Assembly: GCA_002336465.1 (NCBI GenBank)
Contig: DDEP01000051.1
Span: 1 to 23,102, forward strand
Direction: 5' to 3'
Length of the DNA: 23,102 nt
From: Pedobacter sp. UBA1951
GTDB lineage: Bacteria; Bacteroidota; Bacteroidia; Sphingobacteriales; Sphingobacteriaceae
In this document: positions 6,817-14,703 of the stretch, in pieces
Layout of the letters: every line of letters starts with the position of its first letter
How positions within the stretch are numbered: the first letter of the stretch is position 1
Translations under genes and position numbers: made by a program
Notes under the pieces: generated by a model
Databases searched by the model: none
Told to the model about the DNA's origin: nothing
Seen by the model: only the letters and a program-made list of their open reading frames with translations

Positions 6817-8187
6817 ATGTTAGAGCAGTTAAAAAAGATATTTACAGGTAACGAAGACGAAATTCCGGTAAACACACATACCAAACCCGATATCAGCAGA
6901 GAAAAATCTGCTGCCCTTTATGAGAAATCCAAGAAATATTTTCCGGGAGGCGTAAATTCTCCGGTAAGGGCTTTCAAATCGGTATATGGCACTCCTTTGT
7001 TTATCCAAAAAGGTGATGGTTGTTTTATCTGGGATGCGGATGATAACCAGTTTATTGATTTCTGCGCAAGTTGGGGACCGTTGATTTTAGGGCACAACCA
7101 TGCAAAAATCCGTGAAAAGGTTGCAGAGGTTATGCAAAACGGAATGAGTTTTGGCGCACCTACAGCATTAGAAAATGAACTGGCAGAACTGATCATTAAA
7201 AATAACCGCTTTGTAGAAAAAATTCGCTTTACCAGTTCTGGAACAGAAGCTGTAATGTCGGCTATTCGTTTGGCGAGAGGTTATACAGGAAGAGATAAAA
7301 TCGTAAAATTTGAGGGATGTTACCATGGGCATAGTGATTCGCTATTGGTAAAAGCTGGTTCAGGTCTAGTTACTTTTGGCGAAACCTCATCGGCAGGTGT
7401 GCCTAAAGCATTTGCAGAAGAAACCATCGTGATTGGCTTGAATGATCAAACTGCACTTACTCAGGTTTTTGAACAATTTAAAGATCAGATTGCTGCGGTA
7501 ATCATAGAAGGTATTCCGGCAAATAATGGTTTGCTTATACAAGATAAAACGTACATCGAATTTTTGAGAGAGATTTGCACTGCAAACGGAACCTTGCTTA
7601 TTTTTGATGAGGTGATCACGGGTTTTAGGGTAGGTTTTGAGGGAGCGGCTGCCTATTATGGCATTACACCTGATATTGTAACCTATGGTAAGATTATAGG
7701 TGGAGGATTACCAGTAGGCATGTATGGTGCTTCAGCAGAAATTATGGGACACATTTCGCCAGATGGTGGCGTGTATCAGGCAGGTACCTTATCCGGTAAT
7801 CCGGTGGCTATGGCTGCGGGTATTGCCACTTTAACAGAATTATCTAAATCAGGATTTTATAAAGACCTGAATGCGAAAGCACAAGAATTTGTAGAAAGCA
7901 TACAGCGTTTTGCCTCAGCAAGAAACTATAAATTTAAAGTATTTACGGTAGGCTCTGTTTTCTGGTTCGCATTTACAGATAAAGATAAGATACAAACTGC
8001 TGCGGATATTGATCCGGCAAGCATGGATAAATTTAAAGTATTGCACAGAGAGTTGTTAAACAGAGGAATTTATTTAGGACCTTCTGGTTACGAGGTAGGA
8101 TTTGTATCTGCTGCGCATAGTAAAATAGAACTTGAAAAAGCTAAGAGAGCTATTTTTGAAGCATTAGATGTAGTTTTTGCAAAATAG
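6817..8187 (+). CDS. hemL: Glutamate-1-semialdehyde 2,1-aminomutase
   Basis: PLP-dependent enzyme that converts glutamate-1-semialdehyde to 5-aminolevulinate, the step after HemA. The PLP lysine is Lys292 in TYGKIIGGGLPVG. Other family blocks are FPGGVNSPVRAFK (about 43-55), FTSSGTEAVMSAIRLAR, FEGCYHGHSD and LIFDEVITGFRVG. At 456 residues it is about 25-30 longer than the E. coli enzyme, all of it an N-terminal extension rich in charged residues before SREKSAALYEKS. The ATG at 6817 is preceded by an A-rich GAG site; no later ATG gives a family-typical start, so the extension is probably real. hemL follows hemB by 46 bases and is followed after 6 bases by a histidine kinase gene. Confidence 0.95.
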   Translation: MLEQLKKIFTGNEDEIPVNTHTKPDISREKSAALYEKSKKYFPGGVNSPVRAFKSVYGTPLFIQKGDGCFIWDADDNQFIDFCASWGPLILGHNHAKIREKVAEVMQNGMSFGAPTALENELAELIIKNNRFVEKIRFTSSGTEAVMSAIRLARGYTGRDKIVKFEGCYHGHSDSLLVKAGSGLVTFGETSSAGVPKAFAEETIVIGLNDQTALTQVFEQFKDQIAAVIIEGIPANNGLLIQDKTYIEFLREICTANGTLLIFDEVITGFRVGFEGAAAYYGITPDIVTYGKIIGGGLPVGMYGASAEIMGHISPDGGVYQAGTLSGNPVAMAAGIATLTELSKSGFYKDLNAKAQEFVESIQRFASARNYKFKVFTVGSVFWFAFTDKDKIQTAADIDPASMDKFKVLHRELLNRGIYLGPSGYEVGFVSAAHSKIELEKAKRAIFEALDVVFAK

Positions 8188-8193
8188 TTAAGA

Positions 8194-9060
8194 ATGAAGA
8201 AGTCCATTATCATATTCTATGTTTTATTGTTCTATGCATTAGGCCAGCTTATTAGCTGGGGTATGCTTGTGGTAAAAATAGATGCCAGCAGGCTACCTAT
8301 GATCATGGGTGAGGGAGCGGTTTTCCTTTTTTTATTGGGTATTGGGGCTTATTTTATCCATGCCTCTATTACGAGAGAAGAAAAACTACATGAGAACCAA
8401 CAAAACTTCCTGCTTTCTGTTACACATGAGTTAAAATCGCCTTTGGCGGCTATTAAACTTTCATTGCAAACCATTGCAAAAAGAGAGCTTGACCGCGAGA
8501 TGCAGATTTCTTTGATCAGGAACTCTTTGAAAGATGTAGAACGTTTAGACGACTTGGTAGAAAATATGCTTTTGGCTACCAAAATTGAAAGCCGTACCTA
8601 CTCTTTTCCTAAAGAAGAATTTGATTTCTCTGATCTGGTAACAAAGATCATTGATCGTTTACAGGTACATGCCTGCGGAAGCGAACAGTTGATTAAAACT
8701 AAGATAGAGGACGAGATAAAGGTAATGGGAGATAAATTTGCACTTTCTTCTGTAGTAACCAACTTGGTAGAAAATGCCATAAAATACTCAGGACCTTGTG
8801 CCGAAATTACAGTGGAATTATGTCAAAATGACGGTAAACCGTTTTTGAGTGTTGCAGATAAAGGAATGGGCGTTCCCGATAGTGAGAAGTTGCATATCTT
8901 TGATAAATTTTACCGTGTGGGTGATGAAAATGTACGTAAATCTAAAGGAACAGGTCTTGGCTTGTTTATTGTTAAAGAAGTATTACAAAACCACGACGCT
9001 GACATAAGCGTTAAAGATAATGTGCCTCACGGGGCGATTTTTGAAGTAACATTTAATTAA
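8194..9060 (+). CDS. Membrane sensor histidine kinase with minimal sensor region
   Basis: A 288-residue histidine kinase. Two membrane segments (about 4-25 and 36-56) are joined by a loop of only around ten residues, so there is no periplasmic ligand domain and no HAMP or PAS domain is obvious. The phosphoacceptor is His78 in VTHELKSPL. The ATPase parts are the N-box NLVENAIKYS (Asn190/Asn194), DKGMG at 222-226, FDKFYRVG, and GTGLGLFIVKEV from 252. It should phosphorylate the regulator encoded 3 bases downstream. The gene lies between hemL and hemE in one tight run of genes, which suggests that it senses something linked to tetrapyrroles, iron or respiration, perhaps in the membrane; that is inference from position only. 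Confidence 0.92.
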   Translation: MKKSIIIFYVLLFYALGQLISWGMLVVKIDASRLPMIMGEGAVFLFLLGIGAYFIHASITREEKLHENQQNFLLSVTHELKSPLAAIKLSLQTIAKRELDREMQISLIRNSLKDVERLDDLVENMLLATKIESRTYSFPKEEFDFSDLVTKIIDRLQVHACGSEQLIKTKIEDEIKVMGDKFALSSVVTNLVENAIKYSGPCAEITVELCQNDGKPFLSVADKGMGVPDSEKLHIFDKFYRVGDENVRKSKGTGLGLFIVKEVLQNHDADISVKDNVPHGAIFEVTFN

Positions 9061-9063
9061 AAT

Positions 9064-9768
9064 ATGTCACAAAAGCTAAGAATATTGTTGGTAGAAGACG
9101 AAGACCATTTGTTAGATGCCATAAAATTAAACCTAGAACTTGAAGGTTATAAAGTACACGCTGTAAAAGACGGTAAAACTGCACTTAAAATATTTAAAGA
9201 AGAACGTTTTAACTTGGTAATATTAGATGTAATGCTGCCAGAGATGGACGGTTTTCAAGTTTGTGAGACCATACGTCTTGAAAATACAGAAGTACCTATC
9301 TTATTTTTAACTGCAAAAAATACTAGCGAAGACCGTGTAATGGGTCTTAAAAAAGGAGCTGATGATTATTTGGTAAAACCGTTTAATCTCGAAGAGCTTA
9401 TTCTTCGCGTAGGTATCTTGGTTAAACGCAGCTTAAAATCAGACGATTTAAAAGAGTTGAACTCTTACAAAATTGGCGATAAAACCATTTATTTTAACTC
9501 CTTTGAGCTTAAACAAGATGACGGTACTGTAGTTCCTTTAACTAAAAAAGAAACCATGTTATTGAAACTGCTTATTGAGCGTAAAAACGAAGCCGTTTCG
9601 CGTGAGCAGATTTTGGAAACAGTTTGGAATTATGATGTTTATCCATCAACCAGAACCATAGATAACTTTATACTTACTTTCCGTAAGTATTTTGAGCCAG
9701 ATCAGAAAAATCCGATCTATTTCCATTCAATAAGAGGCGTTGGATATAAATTTACAGAAGCTAACTAA
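9064..9768 (+). CDS. OmpR/PhoB-family response regulator
   Basis: A 234-residue DNA-binding regulator. The receiver domain (about 5-120) has the acidic pair Glu11/Asp12, phosphoacceptor Asp55 in LVILDVMLPEMDG, Thr83 and Lys105 in YLVKPF. The winged-helix output domain (about 135-230) has VPLTKKETMLLKLL, REQILETVW, STRTIDNFILTFRKYF and the terminal IRGVGYKF. All residues needed for phosphorylation are present. It is the obvious partner of the kinase 3 bases upstream, and its stop overlaps the start of the following TPR-like gene by one base. Likely targets include the haem genes around it; no binding-site repeat was identified that proves this. Confidence 0.95.
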   Translation: MSQKLRILLVEDEDHLLDAIKLNLELEGYKVHAVKDGKTALKIFKEERFNLVILDVMLPEMDGFQVCETIRLENTEVPILFLTAKNTSEDRVMGLKKGADDYLVKPFNLEELILRVGILVKRSLKSDDLKELNSYKIGDKTIYFNSFELKQDDGTVVPLTKKETMLLKLLIERKNEAVSREQILETVWNYDVYPSTRTIDNFILTFRKYFEPDQKNPIYFHSIRGVGYKFTEAN

Positions 9769-10289
9769 TGTACAATAAAATTGGGCGTTATTGCTTTATG
9801 GCGCTTTTTGCAATTGCTTGCGTATTTTTTGTGTACAGGCAGCAATATCAACTGGCATCTATAGTAGGTGTGTTTTTAGGCTTTATCATTTGGAGCCATT
9901 TTAAGCACAGTTCGGTATTGGTTGCTTCTAAATATTTCAAAAATTCTGATTATGAAAAGGCTGAGAAATATTTGGATGAAGTTGAAAACCCAGACAGACT
10001 TACTAAAACCCGCAGAGGCTTTTATGAATTTATGCGGGCTAATATTGCACTAAAGAGAGACGATTTTGAAACAGCAGAAATGCACTTTCAAATTGCCAGT
10101 CGTTTTCCCTTGGGTGGTAAAAATGATAAAGCATATGTGCTGATACATTTAGCTAATTTGGCTTTACGTAAAAAAAATGCCGCTAAAGCCTTAATTTATA
10201 TCGAAAAAGCGAGAGAACTGGCAACTACCAGCCGGGCAATAGATATTATAAACGTAATAGAGAAAGAAGCCGCTAAACTGGCAAATTAA
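9768..10289 (+). CDS. Membrane-anchored TPR-like protein
   Basis: A 173-residue protein with two N-terminal membrane helices (about 7-22 and 28-43) and a soluble helical part (about 50-165). The soluble part has a TPR-like rhythm: SDYEKAEKYLDE, RRGFYEFMRANIALKRDDFETAEMHFQIA, KAYVLIHLANLALRKKNAAKALIYIEKA. It has no catalytic motif and probably serves as a protein-interaction scaffold at the inner membrane. Its ATG overlaps the response-regulator stop by one base and hemE starts 2 bases after its end, so translation is coupled to both. It could be an accessory of the two-component system or hold haem enzymes at the membrane; the sequence does not decide between these. Confidence 0.8.
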   Translation: MYNKIGRYCFMALFAIACVFFVYRQQYQLASIVGVFLGFIIWSHFKHSSVLVASKYFKNSDYEKAEKYLDEVENPDRLTKTRRGFYEFMRANIALKRDDFETAEMHFQIASRFPLGGKNDKAYVLIHLANLALRKKNAAKALIYIEKARELATTSRAIDIINVIEKEAAKLAN

Positions 10290-10291
10290 AC

Positions 10292-11317
10292 ATGGAGAAT
10301 AACTTATTTTTAGACGCAGCGTTTTCTAAAGCTACAGAACGACCACCCGTGTGGATGATGAGGCAAGCAGGCCGTTTTATGCCTGAGTATTGGGAAATTA
10401 AAAACAAATACTCTTTTTTGGAAATGTGCAAAATTCCCGAAGTAGCAGCAGATGTTACCATGCTGCCAGTAGATTTGCTAGGAATTGATGCAGCGATCTT
10501 ATTCTCTGATATTTTAGTAACTGGAGAGGCTATGGGCGGAGACCTTAGCTTTACACAAGGCGTAGGACCTAAATTTGCCAATCCTGTGCGTACGCAGAAA
10601 GACATTGATGCTTTAGCAACCGATGTTTTAGATAAATTGCAATACGTAGCCGATGCCATTAAAGTTATACAACAGCGTTTAAATGGCCGCATTCCTCTGA
10701 TCGGTTTTGCCGGAGCCCCATTTACTGTTATGAGTTATCTGGTAGAAGGAGGCTCTTCTAAAGATTTTAAATTAACCAAATTACTTATCCATAATCATCC
10801 AGAACTGGCACATCAGTTATTGAGCAAAATAGCTAAGGTAACTGTAGATTACCTGAATATGCAGATTGATGCAGGCGTAAATGCTTTGCAATTATTTGAT
10901 AGCTGGGCTTTAGCTTTATCATGGAATGATTACCAAGAGTTCTCACATCAGTACAATGCGCAGATCATAGCAGGATTGAACAGAAAAAATATTCCTGTAA
11001 TTTCTTTTTGCAAAGGGAGTTCTGTATTTGCGCCAATTATGGCACAAGCCAAACCAGATGTGGTTTCTGTTGATTGGAATGCAGATTTATTGAATATTAA
11101 AAAGGCTTTACCTGAAGGTATGGCTGTACAAGGTAATTTAGATCCTCATATTCTATATGCAGATAAACCTGTTATCAAAGCACAGATACATAAATTATTT
11201 GAGCGTATGAGGGGCGAGAAAGGATTTATCTTTAACTTAGGACATGGCATTATGCCTGATATTCCTTTCGATAATGTAAAATATGCTATCGAAGTAGTAA
11301 AAGAGTTTAAATATTAA
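10292..11317 (+). CDS. hemE: Uroporphyrinogen decarboxylase
   Basis: Removes the four acetate carboxyls of uroporphyrinogen III to give coproporphyrinogen III. The 341-residue protein has the substrate-binding signature PPVWMMRQAGRFMPEY (about 18-33), the catalytic-site Asp73 in FSDILV, GFAGAPFTVMSYLVEGG in the middle, VSVDWNADL, GNLDPHIL and the C-terminal NLGHGIMPDIP. Length is normal. It starts 2 bases after the TPR-like gene and is the last gene of the tight haem run; 139 bases then separate it from the HemJ-like gene. No clear terminator follows it. Confidence 0.96.
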   Translation: MENNLFLDAAFSKATERPPVWMMRQAGRFMPEYWEIKNKYSFLEMCKIPEVAADVTMLPVDLLGIDAAILFSDILVTGEAMGGDLSFTQGVGPKFANPVRTQKDIDALATDVLDKLQYVADAIKVIQQRLNGRIPLIGFAGAPFTVMSYLVEGGSSKDFKLTKLLIHNHPELAHQLLSKIAKVTVDYLNMQIDAGVNALQLFDSWALALSWNDYQEFSHQYNAQIIAGLNRKNIPVISFCKGSSVFAPIMAQAKPDVVSVDWNADLLNIKKALPEGMAVQGNLDPHILYADKPVIKAQIHKLFERMRGEKGFIFNLGHGIMPDIPFDNVKYAIEVVKEFKY

Positions 11318-11422
11318 TTATAAAGAGGTTTAAAAATTCTTTTTTCGTTGTTCTGAACTTGTTTCAAGATTTTAAAAGTGCAGGTGGTTCAAGAATTTTT
11401 AGACCTTTTTCATATTTTGCAG

Positions 11423-11441
11423 ATGCTGAATCCCTCAGCAT
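11423..11441. repeat. Small perfect hairpin, REP-like, between hemE and hemJ
   Basis: ATGCTGA (11423-11429) and TCAGCAT (11435-11441) form a perfect 7-base stem with a 5-base loop ATCCC. About 50 bases upstream is a related-looking phrase, TTCTGAACTTGTTTCAAGA (11351-11369). Short hairpins of this type (core CTGA/TCAG) are often dispersed in Bacteroidota intergenic regions. It is followed by no T-run, so it is not a standard terminator. It lies 15 bases before the hemJ-like ATG and could also affect expression of that gene. Confidence 0.5.
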
Positions 11442-11456
11442 AATGAGTAAAATTAA

Positions 11457-12005
11457 ATGGAAGCATACTACAGATACATATTAGCTGTACACATTATTTT
11501 TGTGGTAAGCTGGATGGCAGGGCTTTTTTATGGGGTACGTTTATTTATCTATCATACAGAAGCCAATCAGAAAGATGAACCAGAACGTAGTATCCTTTTA
11601 AAAGAATATACTAAAATTACTGCAAGGTTATGGAGCATTATAGCCACACCCGCCATGATTTTAGCCGTGACAGCAGGTTTAACCATGATCTACATCGTTC
11701 CGGGATGGTTGTACCAACCGTGGATGCATGTAAAACTAGGTTTTGTGGCACTCCTATTAATTTATCATTTTACCTGTCAGCGTATAATGAAACAGTTGCG
11801 CAACGGTATTTTTAAAAGAAGCTCTACGCAATTACGCTTATGGAATGAGATAGCTACTGTTTTACTTGTAGCTATAGTATTTACAGTAATTTTAAAAAGT
11901 GCCATAGACTGGCTGTACGGTTTAATAGGCTTAATTATTTTTTCTGCTATAATTATGTTGGCTGTTAAACTTTATAAAAACTACAGAGAGAAAAATAACT
12001 TATAG
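11457..12005 (+). CDS. hemJ: HemJ-like protoporphyrinogen IX oxidase (CopD-like membrane protein)
   Basis: A 182-residue integral membrane protein with four to five hydrophobic helices. It has the HemJ pattern: a conserved histidine in the first helix (His12 in VHIIFVVSWMAGLFYGVRLFIYH), a tail of the helix with YHTEA, and a conserved lysine after a Trp (Lys93 in PWMHVKLGF). HemJ oxidises protoporphyrinogen IX to protoporphyrin IX in many bacteria lacking HemG or HemY, passing electrons into the respiratory chain. Its position just after hemE supports this role rather than that of a generic copper-resistance D protein. No TAnnTTTG box was found in its 139-base upstream gap. Its TAG stop shares one base with a GTG that could begin the next frame. 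Confidence 0.82.
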   Translation: MEAYYRYILAVHIIFVVSWMAGLFYGVRLFIYHTEANQKDEPERSILLKEYTKITARLWSIIATPAMILAVTAGLTMIYIVPGWLYQPWMHVKLGFVALLLIYHFTCQRIMKQLRNGIFKRSSTQLRLWNEIATVLLVAIVFTVILKSAIDWLYGLIGLIIFSAIIMLAVKLYKNYREKNNL

Positions 12006-12055
12006 TGAACATGTTTTTTTTATTTTTAGCAAAAAATATCCAGACATTATCACTT

Positions 12056-13195
12056 ATGATCAATAAGTTTCTCCTGCTGTTAGTTATAGCACTGTTTACG
12101 GTGTTGAGTGTAAGCGCCCAGTTTGATAACAGCTACTTATATAACAGAATTCGTCCTGCAGATAGTTTATCAAAAGAACTCCATTTCAATTTTTACAATT
12201 TTAACTATGTCAGGAATTATGAGTACAGTAATAATTTTCATGACGGCTATACGCTCTTTGGCACACAGCTACAACCACAGGTAACTTACTATGCAAATCC
12301 TAATTTAGCGGTAACCGCAGGAGCATACTTGCGTAAAGATTTTGGCAACGAAAGGGGAATTGAAGATGCCAAACCTTTATTTAATGTTACTTATCATAAA
12401 AAAGATCTGACTTTTATTTTTGGAAGCTTGGAGGGAAATATTGCACACGAATATATAGAGCCCATCTACGATTTTGAACGTAAAATTACTACACCCATTG
12501 AGTACGGTACCCAGCTCTTGGTAGATAAGCCGAAATTTAAGTTAGATACATGGATATCGTGGCAAAAGATGATCTATAAAGGAGAAGCTGCAAAAGAAGA
12601 GATTGCAGGAGGTTTGATTACACAAACAACCCTTCTTGAAGATAAAGGTTGGAAATTTACTGTACCTATACAATTTTTAGTTTACCACCAAGGCGGACAA
12701 ATAGATATATTGAAAGAAATTCCTATCAGTACGTTGTTTAATGGTGCTGCCGGATTTAAAATAGAAAAAAATCTAGGATATAACGTTAAGCAAATCTTTA
12801 TGCATAATTATTTAGCGGTATATAAAGATTTCTCGCCCGAAAAACGCCGTGCTTATCAAGGAGGTTTTGGTTTATGGCTCAATTTAGGAGCAAATACGCG
12901 TTGGGGTACTTTAATGGCAAGCTACTGGAAAGGCAATGATTTCATAACCATCAAAGGCATGCCTTTATATCAATCGGTTTCAGAAAATTTATATGAATAC
13001 GGTTATACCCGTAATCAGCGTAATGTAATAGCTATACGTTATGCATATCAGCATGAACTTTTACCGCATCTTTATTTAGATATCAGGGTTGAGCCTCATT
13101 TCGATTTAAACGAAAAAGCCAATAACCTACAATTTAATCATTCTTTATTTTTAACCTACAAGCAAGATTTTAAATTACTTAAAATTAAAAACTAA
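12056..13195 (+). CDS. Secreted, probably outer-membrane, protein of unknown function
   Basis: I do not recognise a named family. The protein starts with a clear signal peptide, MINKFLLLLVIALFTVLSVSAQ, if translation begins at ATG 12056; a GTG at 12005 would add 17 unlikely residues in front, so I chose the later start (379 residues). The mature part is rich in aromatic residues and alternating polar/hydrophobic strands (for example QPQVTYYANPNLAVTAGAYL, GAAGFKIEKNLGYNVKQIF, GGFGLWLNLGANTRWGTLMASYW, LLPHLYLDIRVEPHF), a pattern fitting a beta-barrel or porin-like fold in the outer membrane. It sits directly after the HemJ-like gene, so it may be co-transcribed and related to haem or respiration, but that is weak positional evidence. 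Confidence 0.75.
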   Translation: MINKFLLLLVIALFTVLSVSAQFDNSYLYNRIRPADSLSKELHFNFYNFNYVRNYEYSNNFHDGYTLFGTQLQPQVTYYANPNLAVTAGAYLRKDFGNERGIEDAKPLFNVTYHKKDLTFIFGSLEGNIAHEYIEPIYDFERKITTPIEYGTQLLVDKPKFKLDTWISWQKMIYKGEAAKEEIAGGLITQTTLLEDKGWKFTVPIQFLVYHQGGQIDILKEIPISTLFNGAAGFKIEKNLGYNVKQIFMHNYLAVYKDFSPEKRRAYQGGFGLWLNLGANTRWGTLMASYWKGNDFITIKGMPLYQSVSENLYEYGYTRNQRNVIAIRYAYQHELLPHLYLDIRVEPHFDLNEKANNLQFNHSLFLTYKQDFKLLKIKN

Positions 13196-13314
13196 TTTTT
13201 AGAGCTAAGTGGTTGAAAGTGAAATAGATTTTTCTTTTTTTAAGCTAAGAATATAACCTCGGGTTTATAAAAAAACAGGGTATAAATATTTTTTGAAAAA
13301 AATAAGAATCCCAA

Positions 13315-13343
13315 TGCAACCTTTTACTTTAAAATACCATCTA
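13315..13343 (+). promoter_or_regulatory. Putative ECF-sigma promoter
   Basis: TGCAACC (13315-13321), a 16-base spacer, and CATCTA (13338-13343) resemble the promoter type often seen ahead of ECF sigma factor operons in Bacteroidota. Transcription would start about 10 bases before the sigma factor ATG at 13361. If this sigma factor recognises it, the operon is autoregulated. Confidence 0.55.
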
Positions 13344-13360
13344 CTCTATAACACAAACAA

Positions 13361-13930
13361 ATGAAAGTGGCGAAGACCTATACGTTAGAAGAATTATTAG
13401 AGGGCTGTAAGATAGGCAGCAGGCAAATGCAGGAGCAGTTGTACAGGCAAACTGCTTCTAAAATGCTGGCTATCTGTATGCGTTATGCCAAAGATAGGAT
13501 GGAGGCAGAAGATGTTCTGCAGATGGGATATATTAAGATATTTCAGAAAATAAAAGAATATAGAGGAGAAGGATCTTTTGAGGGATGGATTAGAAGGATT
13601 ATGGTAAATACGGCAATAGAGAGCTACCGTAAAAATGTACGTTCATTAAATGTAGTGGCGATTGATGAGGCTTATGAGCAACCCTCTGCGGGGTTTGATT
13701 TTAGCCGTTTGGGTATGCAAGATCTGTTAAAAGTGATACAGAAACTTGCAGATGGTTACCGTATGGTATTTAACATGTATGCTATAGAAGGTTATTCTCA
13801 TAAAGAAATAGCAGAAACTTTAGGTATTACAGAAGGAGCCAGTAAATCACAACTATCAAGAGCAAGGGCAATATTGCAACAAGAAATTTTAAAATTGGAG
13901 GGCTTTGGTTATGCAACACATGCAGGATAA
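13361..13930 (+). CDS. ECF-family RNA polymerase sigma factor
   Basis: A 189-residue sigma-70-family factor of the extracytoplasmic-function type. The region 2 part (about 25-95) contains YRQTASKMLAICMRYAKDRMEAEDVLQMGYIKIFQKIKEYRGEGSFEGWIRRIMVNTAIESYRK. The region 4 part (about 125-180) contains VIQKLADGYRMVFNMYAIEGYSHKEIAETLGITEGASKSQLSRAR, including the helix-turn-helix. No other domain is present. It is the first gene of a four-gene run and overlaps the next frame, a membrane protein of anti-sigma type. The upstream TGCAACC/CATCTA element suggests it activates its own operon. The inducing signal is unknown; envelope stress is the usual role for such factors. Confidence 0.93.
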   Translation: MKVAKTYTLEELLEGCKIGSRQMQEQLYRQTASKMLAICMRYAKDRMEAEDVLQMGYIKIFQKIKEYRGEGSFEGWIRRIMVNTAIESYRKNVRSLNVVAIDEAYEQPSAGFDFSRLGMQDLLKVIQKLADGYRMVFNMYAIEGYSHKEIAETLGITEGASKSQLSRARAILQQEILKLEGFGYATHAG

Positions 13931-14678
13931 GGACTTTGATAATTTGTTTAAAGACAAATTTATGGATGCAGAAATAGAACCTTCTGCAAACTTATGGAAC
14001 AACATTAAGCAGGAATTAGAACCTAAGCGTAAACGTATATTCCCAATTTATTGGGTAGCGGCTGCCTGCGTGCTGATTGCCGTTGCGGGTTTGGTACTTA
14101 CACAGGAAAAGAAAACCGTACGCTTATATGGTAAAGCAGGGGTTTTAGCTAAAACTGAAGATGTAAATACAACTGTTCAGGAAAGCTTGCAACCTCAGGA
14201 AAATACAGTTGTTAAGGAAGATTACAGAGAGTCTGTTGCTAAAACAAACTTTCAATTGGCATCAAATAAACAACAGTCTGATGAAGTTATCAAAAATATT
14301 CAGCCAGACTTGCAACCAAAAGAAAACATAGAACGTCTTCCTGTTAAACCTTTAGATGTGATGCCTTATGATGTTACCAAAAGTGAAACCGTAGCCATAG
14401 CAAACACAGGAAACACCAATCCCGTTAATCAGGAAATGATTGCACAGGTAGATCATGCTAAGACACAAAGCACCGATTTAACAGAGGAAACTGAAAATAC
14501 GCAGGGCAAAAAAGGATTTAGAAACGTTGGCGATGTAATCAACTATGTAATAGATAAGGTAGATAAAAGAGAAAATAAGCTGATCAAGTTTAACACAGAC
14601 GACGATGATAATTCATCTATAATTGGGATAAATATTGGCTTTGTGAAATTGAACTCAAAAAAGAACAAACAAAATTAA
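13920..14678 (+). CDS. Membrane anti-sigma-like protein
   Basis: A single-pass membrane protein of about 252 residues encoded directly behind, and overlapping, the ECF sigma gene. The N-terminal 40 residues (MQDKDFDNLFKDKFMDAEIE, then PSANLWNNIKQEL) would be cytoplasmic, a membrane helix spans about 43-60, and the rest is a low-complexity, Gln/Asn/Glu/Thr-rich periplasmic tail. This architecture matches the anti-sigma proteins paired with Bacteroidota ECF factors. There is no zinc-binding HxxxCxxC motif, so it is not a ZAS-type anti-sigma. ATG 13920 is chosen; ATG 13911 is also possible, and either overlaps the sigma gene. Overlap implies coupled translation, which keeps sigma and inhibitor in step. 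Confidence 0.75.
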   Translation: MQDKDFDNLFKDKFMDAEIEPSANLWNNIKQELEPKRKRIFPIYWVAAACVLIAVAGLVLTQEKKTVRLYGKAGVLAKTEDVNTTVQESLQPQENTVVKEDYRESVAKTNFQLASNKQQSDEVIKNIQPDLQPKENIERLPVKPLDVMPYDVTKSETVAIANTGNTNPVNQEMIAQVDHAKTQSTDLTEETENTQGKKGFRNVGDVINYVIDKVDKRENKLIKFNTDDDDNSSIIGINIGFVKLNSKKNKQN

Positions 14679-14703
14679 TTAAGAATATAAACACACATAT
14701 ATT

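Noticed and set aside
6591..6884. 97-codon minus-strand frame across the hemB end and hemL start
   Set aside because: Opposes two well-supported genes, is cysteine/phenylalanine-rich and has no family features; a shadow.
11318..11347. Possible terminator after hemE (AAAGA/TCTTT followed by T-run)
   Set aside because: AT-only short stem with a long loop; not convincing.
11457..12005. Copper-resistance CopD protein as the role of the hemJ-like gene
   Set aside because: Size, the conserved His and Lys and the hem gene context fit HemJ better; no copper genes nearby.
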